Below are positions 41,912 to 48,925 of a DNA stretch of 64,000 nucleotides, piece after piece. Numbering within the stretch: the first letter of the stretch is position 1; the number at the start of each line of letters is the position of its first letter. The notes under the pieces are model-generated. The model saw only the letters and a program-made list of their open reading frames with translations. It did no database searches and was not told where the DNA came from. A program made the translations under genes and the position numbers. The DNA comes from JAAXXJ01 sp964412455 (GTDB lineage Bacteria; Nitrospirota; UBA9217): the NCBI GenBank assembly GCA_964412455.1, contig CAYPOT010000005.1, positions 36,203 to 100,202 of the forward strand. Reading direction: 5' to 3'.

Positions 41912-44104
41912 ATGTTTGAACGTCTTCCCATGCCACCCATCGTTGTCGACATAGCGGTCCCCGTTTCCGTCCCGAAAACCTTCCATTATCTCGCCCCCGA
42001 GGAACTGAAAAGCTCGCTTGCCGTCGGCTCGCGCGTGCTCGTGTCCTTCGGCAGCAGACGCGTGACCGGAACAGTCGTCGGCTTTCCCGCCGTGTCCGCT
42101 CAGGAAGGCCTGAAGACGGTCATCGAGGTCCTGGGAGACCCGCTCTCGCCGGACCTCATCAAGCTTGCCCGCTGGATGGCGGATTACTACCTCCATCCCC
42201 TTGGCCTGTCCATCGAGACCATGGTGCCAAGCGCGCTCGGTACCGCGAAGGTCAAAAAGAAAAAATATCTCAGCCTTCTCTCCGGGGGCCATGATGTCTC
42301 TGCGGCCCGGGGGCCGAAGCAGTCGGAGCTGCTCCTGCTCCTGTGCGACCGCCAGGTTATCCCGTGGGAAGCGTTGGACGGTTTTTCACCTGCCACCATC
42401 AAGGCCCTGTGCGACAAGGGCATGGCGGAGATCGTCGAGAAGGCCGCTGAAGAAGTGACGGGGTCCGGGGAATTCATCGCCGACAGCCCGCCGAAGCTCA
42501 TGCCCGAGCAGGAAGAGGCGGTGCGAATGATCGGGGAATCGGCCGCCGCGGGAACGTTCGATGTATTTCTGCTCCACGGTGTGACGGGAAGCGGCAAGAC
42601 CGAGGTCTATCTTCATTGCATCGAACGCCTCGCCGGGAGCGGCAAAGGCGCCATTGTGCTGGTCCCCGAGATCGCGCTCACGCCCCAGTTGCTGGGCCGG
42701 TTCCGGAAGCGTTTCGGCGACCGCGTGGCGGTGCTGCACAGCGGCCTGACCGATCGGGAGCGGGCCGATGAGTACCGCCGCATCGGCGGGGGCCTTGTGG
42801 ACGTGGCGATCGGCGCCCGGTCCGCCGTGTTCGCGCCGTTCCCGCGTCTGGGGCTCATGGTCGTGGACGAGGAGCACGAAAATTCCTATAAGCAGGACGA
42901 AGGCCTGCGCTACCATGCCCGCGACGTGGCGGTGATGCGCGCTAAATTCCAGGACGCAGTCTGCGTCCTCGGCTCCGCCACGCCGTCCCTGGAAAGTTTT
43001 TACAACGCCAGGGCCGGCAAGTACCGGTATCTTCCCATCACGAACCGCGTTGACCACCGTCCGATGCCGTTGGTGGAGATCATTGACGTTAAGGGCCTGG
43101 CCAAACAGTCGGTCTATTCGCCGGTCCTTGTTTCCGCTGTGCAGCAGCGGCTGGATAAGAAGGAACAGACCCTGCTGCTCCTGAACCGCCGGGGGTTCTC
43201 GTCCGTCCTGATCTGCGGCGACTGCGGCAAGGTCATCCAGTGCCCGAGCTGCAGCGTTTCCCTCACCTTCCACAAGAGCGAGCGCAGGCTCAAATGCCAC
43301 TACTGCGATTTCCATATGCCGCCGCCCGCGACGTGCCAGGTGTGCGGAGGCATCAATCTCAAACCCCTCGGCACGGGTACGCAGAAGGTCGAAGAAGAGG
43401 TCGCGGCTCTCTTTCCTGGCGCGCGCGTCGCACGGATGGACAGCGACAATACGCGCGGCAGGGACGCCCATGACCGCCTGCTCGGCAAGGTGGACCGCGG
43501 AGAGATCGACATCCTTCTGGGTACGCAGATGATCGCCAAGGGACACGATTTTCCCGCCGTGACACTGGTGGGCGCGGTGGACGCCGACGTGGGGCTGAAT
43601 CTCCCGGACTTCCGGTCCGCCGAGAAGACCTTCCAGCTCATCACCCAGGCCGCGGGCAGGGCGGGGCGCGGCGCTGCCACGGGCGAGGTGATCATCCAGA
43701 CCATGAACCCCGGCCATTACGCCCTCAGGCACAGCATGACCCACGACTACGAGGGATTCTACCGGGAGGAGATCGCATACCGGAGCGAGCTCGGGTATCC
43801 GCCTGTCCGGAGGATCATCAAGATCGAGGTGAAGAGCGGCCAGGAGAAGATCGCGGCCCAGGCGGCAATGACGGCACGGGACCGCATCCGCCATCTCCTC
43901 AAGGGAAAAGAGACGGCGCTGCTGGGACCCGCGCCTTCGCCTATTGCGAAAGTGCGGGGCAAACACCGGTTCCAGATGCTCCTGCTGTCGCCGAAACGGG
44001 AAACGCTGCGCATGCTGGCCCTGGAGGCCCGAAAGGCGGTGGAGGAGAAGTACGGGCGGAAGGTCCAGGTGATCGTGGACGTGGACCCGGTGAATCTGAT
44101 GTGA
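41912..44104 (+). CDS. priA: Primosomal replication helicase PriA
   Basis: The 730-residue protein has the 3'-end-binding domain (VDIAVPVSVPKTFHYLAP), Walker A GVTGSGKTEVY, VVDEEHENSYKQ, a zinc domain with eight cysteines (CGDCGKVIQCPSCSV, CHYC, CQVCGG) and the late helicase motif AAGRAGRG. It restarts stalled replication forks. ATG 41912 or 41930 may be the start; neither has a ribosome site because a word repeat ends exactly at 41911. A long antisense open frame across it is a codon-bias shadow. Confidence 0.96.
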   Translation: MFERLPMPPIVVDIAVPVSVPKTFHYLAPEELKSSLAVGSRVLVSFGSRRVTGTVVGFPAVSAQEGLKTVIEVLGDPLSPDLIKLARWMADYYLHPLGLSIETMVPSALGTAKVKKKKYLSLLSGGHDVSAARGPKQSELLLLLCDRQVIPWEALDGFSPATIKALCDKGMAEIVEKAAEEVTGSGEFIADSPPKLMPEQEEAVRMIGESAAAGTFDVFLLHGVTGSGKTEVYLHCIERLAGSGKGAIVLVPEIALTPQLLGRFRKRFGDRVAVLHSGLTDRERADEYRRIGGGLVDVAIGARSAVFAPFPRLGLMVVDEEHENSYKQDEGLRYHARDVAVMRAKFQDAVCVLGSATPSLESFYNARAGKYRYLPITNRVDHRPMPLVEIIDVKGLAKQSVYSPVLVSAVQQRLDKKEQTLLLLNRRGFSSVLICGDCGKVIQCPSCSVSLTFHKSERRLKCHYCDFHMPPPATCQVCGGINLKPLGTGTQKVEEEVAALFPGARVARMDSDNTRGRDAHDRLLGKVDRGEIDILLGTQMIAKGHDFPAVTLVGAVDADVGLNLPDFRSAEKTFQLITQAAGRAGRGAATGEVIIQTMNPGHYALRHSMTHDYEGFYREEIAYRSELGYPPVRRIIKIEVKSGQEKIAAQAAMTARDRIRHLLKGKETALLGPAPSPIAKVRGKHRFQMLLLSPKRETLRMLALEARKAVEEKYGRKVQVIVDVDPVNLM

Positions 44105-44233
44105 GTTTCCCGCTTACGAAGCCTCGCGACTACAGCTTAATGTGACAAATGCGACCCCAAATAGTTTCTCGCCGGCTTTTAATCTTGCCTTTTATGAGTG
44201 TTTGTACTATTCTGCAAAAAGAGGTGATTTCCC

Positions 44234-44431
44234 ATGTCAAAAACAGGATTAGTGACGATAGAGCATCTTGAAGTGAGAAAAAGCGATATTGACAAGGTCA
44301 AAAAGGCTTTTAAGGTCAGCAACAATGTGGAAGCCATGCAAAAGGCATTGGACGTGGCAGCCGGGAAAATAGCGTTAGAGAGCATTTTTGAAAGATACAA
44401 AGGGACCAGAATAAAGAAGGTCTATGCTTAA
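44234..44431 (+). CDS. Putative VapB-type antitoxin
   Basis: This 65-residue protein is short, charged and helical (RKSDIDKVKKAFKVSNNVEAMQKALDVAAGK). Its stop overlaps the start of a PIN-domain gene by 8 bases, the usual antitoxin-toxin arrangement. It should bind the toxin and the operon promoter. AGAGGTGA lies upstream of ATG 44234. The family was not identified exactly. Confidence 0.7.
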   Translation: MSKTGLVTIEHLEVRKSDIDKVKKAFKVSNNVEAMQKALDVAAGKIALESIFERYKGTRIKKVYA

Positions 44432-44840
44432 GAAGCTCGTTGATACCAATATAATCATCGACCGGCTCTCAAACCCCGCACTCCATCATGACATCTTCCT
44501 TTCCGAGGGTTTTGTATACCTTTCAGCGGTGGTTTTGTTGGAGTTGAAGGCGGGGGCGCATACAAAAGAATCGAATGCAGCCGTTCACGATATTCGCAGT
44601 CTGTTTGTCCGGCTCGGCAGGATCGTAACGCCTTCGATGAAGGATTATGAGACGGCGGGCGAGATACTTGCCGGTCTCCAGAGAAGCAAGGGCTATGACA
44701 TAAAAAAGAGCGCATCCCTTGCCAATGATTGCCTGATCGCGGCATCGGCGAGAAGCATGGGGGCGGTGCTTTATACGCAGAACAAAAAAGACTTTCAGGC
44801 CATTCAGGACGTGTTTGATTGTAAAGTCGCGTTTATTTAG
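44424..44840 (+). CDS. vapC: PIN-domain toxin, VapC-like
   Basis: The 138-residue protein has the PIN acidic residues: D7 in LVDTNIIID, E in VVLLELKAG, D in ANDCLIAASA and D in NKKDF. These bind Mg2+ for RNA cleavage. VapC toxins usually cut tRNA or rRNA. The overlap with the upstream antitoxin gene implies coupled translation. It marks the start of an accessory region with lower GC. Confidence 0.88.
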   Translation: MLKKLVDTNIIIDRLSNPALHHDIFLSEGFVYLSAVVLLELKAGAHTKESNAAVHDIRSLFVRLGRIVTPSMKDYETAGEILAGLQRSKGYDIKKSASLANDCLIAASARSMGAVLYTQNKKDFQAIQDVFDCKVAFI

Positions 44841-45472
44841 TGCCGCTGCGAACATCAGCGCGAGGCCGGTTGGAAGTGAAGAAATTCATCTTTGACCGGC
44901 TTTTTCTTTTCGCGGTTGTTTCTCCGGGGGCGGCGTAGAGGAATGGCGATACGGTAGGCGTTATTTCCTGATGCTGTTGCGGATGAATACCATAACAAAG
45001 GACCTGATACTTTGAAGGGTGCTGTACTCCTCAGTAGTTGCGGCAATTCAAAATCGCACGGTTCAACCCAAAATTGTTATCCTTTGATTGGAAGTGTCAA
45101 ATAGCAACACTGTTATAGTATGTCCCCAAGATTTCTCGGTAGTACGTGCGAAGAGCGAGGGGAATAGGCTTTTGTTCCAAGACAGCGTCGAAGGGTTTCA
45201 ATATTTTTTCCGGGATGGGGAGCAGCGCAACTCCAATCTCAGCGCAGGATTTTTAAATCATATAAACCGTAATAGCGGAATAGTTGATTTATAAAACGTA
45301 TAACGGTTTTTCTGGATTAGTCAAATTGAAATCAGCGTAACTCATTGACTTTACAGGAAAGCGATGATGCGGCCCCGTTCATATAAACACTTGTTGATAT
45401 GCAGATATGGGTGCCGGCAGCAGAAATCTTGGTGATGGCATCGGAGGATGCTTTGGTATAGACTCGACAGAG
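44841..45472. other. Intergenic region without a recognised gene
   Basis: A weak TTG-initiated frame at 45088-45294 (68 codons) has no ribosome site or recognisable motif. No attC site or terminator was seen. The region leads into the tRNA-like element. Confidence 0.5.
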
Positions 45473-45539
45473 GGAGATGGCGTAATGGAAACGCGCTCGC
45501 GCAAGCGAGAGTCTAGCTGGGTTCGACTCCCAGTCTCCA
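45473..45539 (+). ncRNA. tRNA-like element with no anticodon loop
   Basis: GGAGA (45473-45477) pairs with TCTCC (45534-45538) as a five-base-pair acceptor followed by A. GCG (45480-45482)/CGC (45492-45494) forms a D-type arm whose loop contains GG. The T-arm is canonical: CTGGG TTCGACT CCCAG (45517-45533). The anticodon arm is replaced by CTCGC-GCAA-GCGAG (45496-45509 region), a GNRA tetraloop hairpin. It therefore cannot decode. It lies about 47 bases before a HEPN-like gene and may be a regulatory RNA, mimic or decayed tRNA. Confidence 0.55.
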
Positions 45540-45571
45540 GAGCGTCGGAACTGTTCCGACATTCTGGAGAC
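45533..45571. repeat. 39-bp near-perfect palindrome
   Basis: Outer GTCTCCAGA (45533-45541) pairs with TCTGGAGAC (45563-45571). Inner GTCGGAAC (45544-45551) pairs with GTTCCGAC (45553-45560) around one T. It overlaps the end of the tRNA-like element and ends two bases before the GGAGG of the next gene. It could be an attenuator, a partial terminator or a recombination site. Confidence 0.85.
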
Positions 45572-45585
45572 CGGAGGTCCCATCT

Positions 45586-46323
45586 GTGAAACCGCCCGAG
45601 AAACTGTATCAGTTCCACGCAGAGAACCTCCGAGCAGTCGGTGCGGGGTTGGACGACATTCTCGTATTAGCGCGGTCAGCAATCGCACGGAGACGCAAGG
45701 CGAGCGCAGCGACACATTTGAGACTCTATGCCTTCTTGCTGGGTGCGTGGGCGGAGTGTCGGTTACTCAAGCTCTTGTACGAACCGAATGCCTTTGACGA
45801 CGCCGCGCGTAGGTCGGTCCTATCCAAGAAGGCCCTACTTCGTTGGCATGCCGTGCTTGAGGTAGCATACCGTCGGCACTATGGCATTCCCCGAGCGCGC
45901 CTGAAGCCACCTGCTCTTCCTGTTACTGCCGCCGAACGCCTGCAGAAGCTTCGCTCTATCCTTGATGACGATCTGAGTTCCATTATTACTCTCCGCAACA
46001 AACTCGCACATGGCCAGTGGGCTTACCCGCTGAATGACGCTCTAAATGACGTTGCTGAGGCACAGATGAGGATGTTGCGACAAGAAAACATCCTGACCTT
46101 GAAGTTCAAGGCAGCGATGATTGAGTCGCTATGTGCCTGTATTCACGATATTGTGGTCTCAAAACCAACGTTCGAACGGGATTTCGATGCTCACTTTCGC
46201 CACATTGAGCAGCGCCGGACTGATGTTCAGCGAAGAGACTATTCCACGTGGGAACGCCAACTGACCGACAAGTACGTTCGTGGGCAGGCTGATCTCCGCA
46301 AGAGGATTCTTGCAGGCGGATAA
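45586..46323 (+). CDS. HEPN-like protein (putative RNase)
   Basis: The 245-residue helical protein contains R137NKLAH142, matching the RX4-6H motif of HEPN ribonucleases, inside a segment (SSIITLRNKLAHGQW) like HEPN/MAE-28990-type proteins. GTG 45586 is the start, with GGAGG eight bases upstream. The gene follows a tRNA-like element and a strong palindrome. Its stop lies in a degenerate attC-like site, consistent with a gene cassette. A role in toxin or anti-phage defence is inferred from the motif only. Confidence 0.6.
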   Translation: MKPPEKLYQFHAENLRAVGAGLDDILVLARSAIARRRKASAATHLRLYAFLLGAWAECRLLKLLYEPNAFDDAARRSVLSKKALLRWHAVLEVAYRRHYGIPRARLKPPALPVTAAERLQKLRSILDDDLSSIITLRNKLAHGQWAYPLNDALNDVAEAQMRMLRQENILTLKFKAAMIESLCACIHDIVVSKPTFERDFDAHFRHIEQRRTDVQRRDYSTWERQLTDKYVRGQADLRKRILAGG

Positions 46324-46406
46324 CAAGGGCTTTGTGCCGACGGTTGTGCTCCCTGTTCCCTTCGCGCTCGGCACGGTGATTGTGGCATATGCCCAAATCG
46401 TTGTGA
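46317..46406 (+). other. Degenerate attC-like site
   Basis: GGATAAC (46318-46324) lies at the gene stop, GTGCCGA (46334-46340) pairs with TCGGCAC (46368-46374), and GTTGTGA is at 46400-46406. The order fits an integron attC but the core bases are off consensus. Confidence 0.4.
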
Positions 46407-46421
46407 AATAAATGATAACAT

Positions 46422-47330
46422 ATGCGCTCTCCTCTCATTAGAAGTTCTTACGAAAATATGTACGGAAAGATCAGCGATGCAGCAGCGTGGCTGACGGAAC
46501 AGGGTCTGCGAGTCGAGCCAACTAGAATTGGGGAGTATAAAAGGATTTTTGGAGAGATATTGTCTCTATATCAGGCGGGTAAGTTCAATGAAGATAAAAA
46601 TCGAGAATATTTTCCTAAATACATCAACATCGTTTTTGAGGTTCAAGAGCTTGTGTATATTTACGATGGCCTTTCACCGTTGATGACTGCAGATCTTTCG
46701 TCTCGTTTTCAAATGTTTCTCAAAGGACCAACATCATACACAGACGAAAATATAAAGACCTCTTCAAATGTCGCACGAAACATAGCTTTTGAACTCTTAG
46801 TGGCAGCTAAACTGGCTAGCGCAGGCTTAATAGTTGATTTCGGGACAAACGCTGATTTAAAAGTTATTTTGGGAGACTTCGTTATCTATGTTGAATGTAA
46901 ACGACCTCAATATTATCACCAACTTAATAGCAATATTAACGGTGCTCTTTCTCAGCTAGAAAAAAGATATAAATCGCATAACAGCACGAGTCAACCACGC
47001 GGCATCATGGCTATTTCTCTCACGAAAGTCTTAAATCCTACACAGGACATTCTTGTTGTCAAAAATACAGAGACGCTACATTCATCAACAGAGCGAATAC
47101 TGGATGATTTTCAAACAGAATACAAATCAAAATGGTTTTTACCCCGCGACAAAAGAACAATCGGAGCATTAATTTATTTTAGCTCTCCTACTTCAATAGA
47201 AAATGAAAATATTATCGCTCACGCATATCAAATTGATTTTACAAATTGCTGTGATCCTAAAAGTGAAGACATGAAAATAATCAGACGCATAGCTAAACAA
47301 GTCGAAGATTCAGGACCAAGTTTATCGTAG
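46422..47330 (+). CDS. Hypothetical protein with possible PD-(D/E)XK nuclease core
   Basis: The 302-residue protein is AT-rich compared with the core genes. A central segment, ARNIAFELLVAAKLA..GTNADLKVILGDFVIYVECKRPQ, has the spacing Glu..Asp..Glu-X-Lys (ECK) of the PD-(D/E)XK nuclease fold. Flanking regions are unrecognised. It is bounded by attC-like sites and is probably a cassette gene. A defence or restriction role is possible but not shown. The start has no strong ribosome site. Confidence 0.55.
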   Translation: MRSPLIRSSYENMYGKISDAAAWLTEQGLRVEPTRIGEYKRIFGEILSLYQAGKFNEDKNREYFPKYINIVFEVQELVYIYDGLSPLMTADLSSRFQMFLKGPTSYTDENIKTSSNVARNIAFELLVAAKLASAGLIVDFGTNADLKVILGDFVIYVECKRPQYYHQLNSNINGALSQLEKRYKSHNSTSQPRGIMAISLTKVLNPTQDILVVKNTETLHSSTERILDDFQTEYKSKWFLPRDKRTIGALIYFSSPTSIENENIIAHAYQIDFTNCCDPKSEDMKIIRRIAKQVEDSGPSLS

Positions 47331-47433
47331 CCATATATTCCAACAAGGCGCTTCACTTAACGTGACGCCTGAGTTTGTGTGATCAAACCTCAGATGTGGA
47401 GTTGACAAAGAAGCTGTAGATCTGATGCGGTGA

Positions 47434-47489
47434 TTCCAACAAGCGCGTCGTGAGGGTCCGCTGCGCGGCCCCACACGCGCGCGTTAAAT
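47434..47489 (+). other. Integron attC site
   Basis: TTCCAAC (47434-47440) and GTTAAAT (47483-47489) are the outer core sites. GCGCGT (47443-47448) pairs with ACGCGC (47475-47480), with an inner GGG-CCG/CGG-CCC stem. A second TTCCAAC at 47338 just after the upstream stop may begin another degenerate site, leaving a gene-less interval of about 90 bases. Confidence 0.65.
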
Positions 47490-47525
47490 TGCAGCGATTC
47501 TCTAATTCTAAATTTTGGTGGTGAC

Positions 47526-48089
47526 ATGAGTATAAGACTCGGAAAAACAAAGGACCTCATGGGCATACTCAAGCTGCAAACAGCAAATTTACATGATAAC
47601 CTTTCTGTTGACGAAAGGAAGCGAGGCTTTGTTACAACACCATTCTCGGAAGCACAGCTAAAAGAGCTGTTAGCGCAACGCGGGATCTTTGTGGCGGTAG
47701 AAAGAGGCGAAGTTGCGGCTTATGCAATGGCCGGCAGTTGGGACTTCTTTGCCGATTGGCCGATATTCCCATACATGGTTTCTCGACTTGGATCACTCGT
47801 CTTTTTAGACAAGCCCCTTCTTCCAGGGCAAAGTTTTCAGTATGGACCTGTTTGCATAAATTCTTCTCATCGTGGAACAGGACTATTCCCAAAACTGTTC
47901 GAGGAAATGCGGCTTGAATTTTCGTCTCGTTATCCGATTGGCGTTACATTCATAAATCGTATAAATGTGCATTCGTACATGGCGCATACTCGGAAGTTAG
48001 GATTAACTGTAATTGATGAATTTGAATTCTCGGATAGAAACTATTATGGACTTGCCTTTGACACATCAAGATCGGTAATCAGCAAATAA
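47526..48089 (+). CDS. GNAT-family acetyltransferase-like protein
   Basis: The 187-residue protein has an N-terminal SIRLGKTKDLMGILKLQ and a GNAT-like acetyl-CoA segment, GPVCINSSHRGTGLFPKLFEEM, resembling the R/Q-X-X-G-X-G/A motif. The C-terminal NRINVHSYMAHTRKLGLTVID fits the last GNAT strand and helix. Substrate unknown. It follows attC 47434-47489 and is the first gene of a cassette that also carries cupin and NIPSNAP-type genes. Confidence 0.75.
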   Translation: MSIRLGKTKDLMGILKLQTANLHDNLSVDERKRGFVTTPFSEAQLKELLAQRGIFVAVERGEVAAYAMAGSWDFFADWPIFPYMVSRLGSLVFLDKPLLPGQSFQYGPVCINSSHRGTGLFPKLFEEMRLEFSSRYPIGVTFINRINVHSYMAHTRKLGLTVIDEFEFSDRNYYGLAFDTSRSVISK

Positions 48090-48107
48090 ATATTAAGAGA
48101 AATACAC

Positions 48108-48443
48108 ATGCATGCAGATTTTATGGAGAAGATGAGAGACTATCGGATCGATTTCACCTTACTCGATTGGGAGTCGCCAAAGACCGGGGTACGTCAGAAG
48201 GTGATCACCCACCACGGGAAGAAGTTGCGTCTTGTTGAGTACACCAAGGCAATGCCCCAACACTGGTGTATGAAGGGACACTTTGGCTACATCGTTGACG
48301 GCCGATTCGAGATCGAGTTCCAGGACAGAGTCCTGATCTTTGAGCAAGGTGATGGGGTCTTCATCCCTGACGGAGAAGAACATAAGCATAAGGCAAGGAC
48401 TCTAACGGCTGTTGTAAGGGTTATATTTGTAGAGGACATCTAA
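48108..48443 (+). CDS. Small cupin-domain protein
   Basis: The 111-residue protein has a single cupin barrel: HWCMKGHFGYIVDGRFEIEF as the first motif and GDGVFIPDGEEHKHKA as the second, with His residues in metal-ligand positions. Function cannot be assigned. It is 18 bases after the GNAT gene and ends 56 bases before the NIPSNAP start, so the three are probably co-transcribed. Confidence 0.8.
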   Translation: MHADFMEKMRDYRIDFTLLDWESPKTGVRQKVITHHGKKLRLVEYTKAMPQHWCMKGHFGYIVDGRFEIEFQDRVLIFEQGDGVFIPDGEEHKHKARTLTAVVRVIFVEDI

Positions 48444-48499
48444 CCTTGCCTTGCACCGAACTGGGAAACAACCCTGTTGCACGAAAGGAGACTATTGCT

Positions 48500-48805
48500 T
48501 TGGTCACTTGCTATCTCAAATACGTTGTCAATCCGCAGAAACTAAATGAGTTCGAAATCTACGGGAAAATGTGGATTCCTCTGGTTGAGAAATTCGGCGG
48601 CACTCATCACGGTTACTTTATGCCACATGAGGGACCAAGCAATATTGCGCTCGCGCTGTTTTCGTTTCCCAATCTTGCGTCCTATGAAGAGTATCGAGCC
48701 AAAGCTGCTGCTGATCCTGAGTGCCAAGCTGCGATGAAATATTACGAGGAAACTCAGTGTTTCTTCAGCTATGAGCGAAGCTTCATGCGCCCTGTCTTTC
48801 GATAA
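48500..48805 (+). CDS. NIPSNAP-family protein
   Basis: The start is TTG 48500 with AAAGGAG nine bases upstream; an in-frame TTG at 48446 has none. The 101-residue product (CYLKYVVNPQKLNEFEIYGKMW..GGTHHGYFMPHEGP..FPNLASYEEYRAKAAADPE) matches the NIPSNAP/dimeric alpha-beta barrel family. Function is unknown. It is followed by attC 48815-48869, which closes the cassette. Confidence 0.82.
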   Translation: MVTCYLKYVVNPQKLNEFEIYGKMWIPLVEKFGGTHHGYFMPHEGPSNIALALFSFPNLASYEEYRAKAAADPECQAAMKYYEETQCFFSYERSFMRPVFR

Positions 48806-48814
48806 GCGGAATAA

Positions 48815-48869
48815 ATCTAACCTGTGTTCCACGCCGTCCGCTACGCGGCGTGTGAACTCGTCGTTCTAC
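48815..48869 (+). other. Integron attC site
   Basis: ATCTAAC (48815-48821) is a good outer core. CACGCCG (48830-48836) pairs with CGGCGTG (48846-48852), extended by GTTC/GAAC. GTTCTAC (48863-48869) is the other core, off consensus. It ends the plus-strand cassette array. Confidence 0.65.
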
Positions 48870-48925
48870 CACGGCCGGAATGATATGTGTTCCAACTCAA
48901 ATCTGGAAAGCAACTTCATTGACAT

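Noticed and set aside
42386..43966. 526-codon open frame antisense to priA
   Set aside because: It is a codon-bias shadow of a clear priA gene in GC-rich DNA.
45088..45294. 68-codon TTG-initiated frame
   Set aside because: No ribosome site and no recognisable family; kept only as a note in the intergenic entry.
45407..45589. Open frame across the tRNA-like element and palindrome
   Set aside because: Composition is dictated by the hairpins; no ribosome site or known motif.
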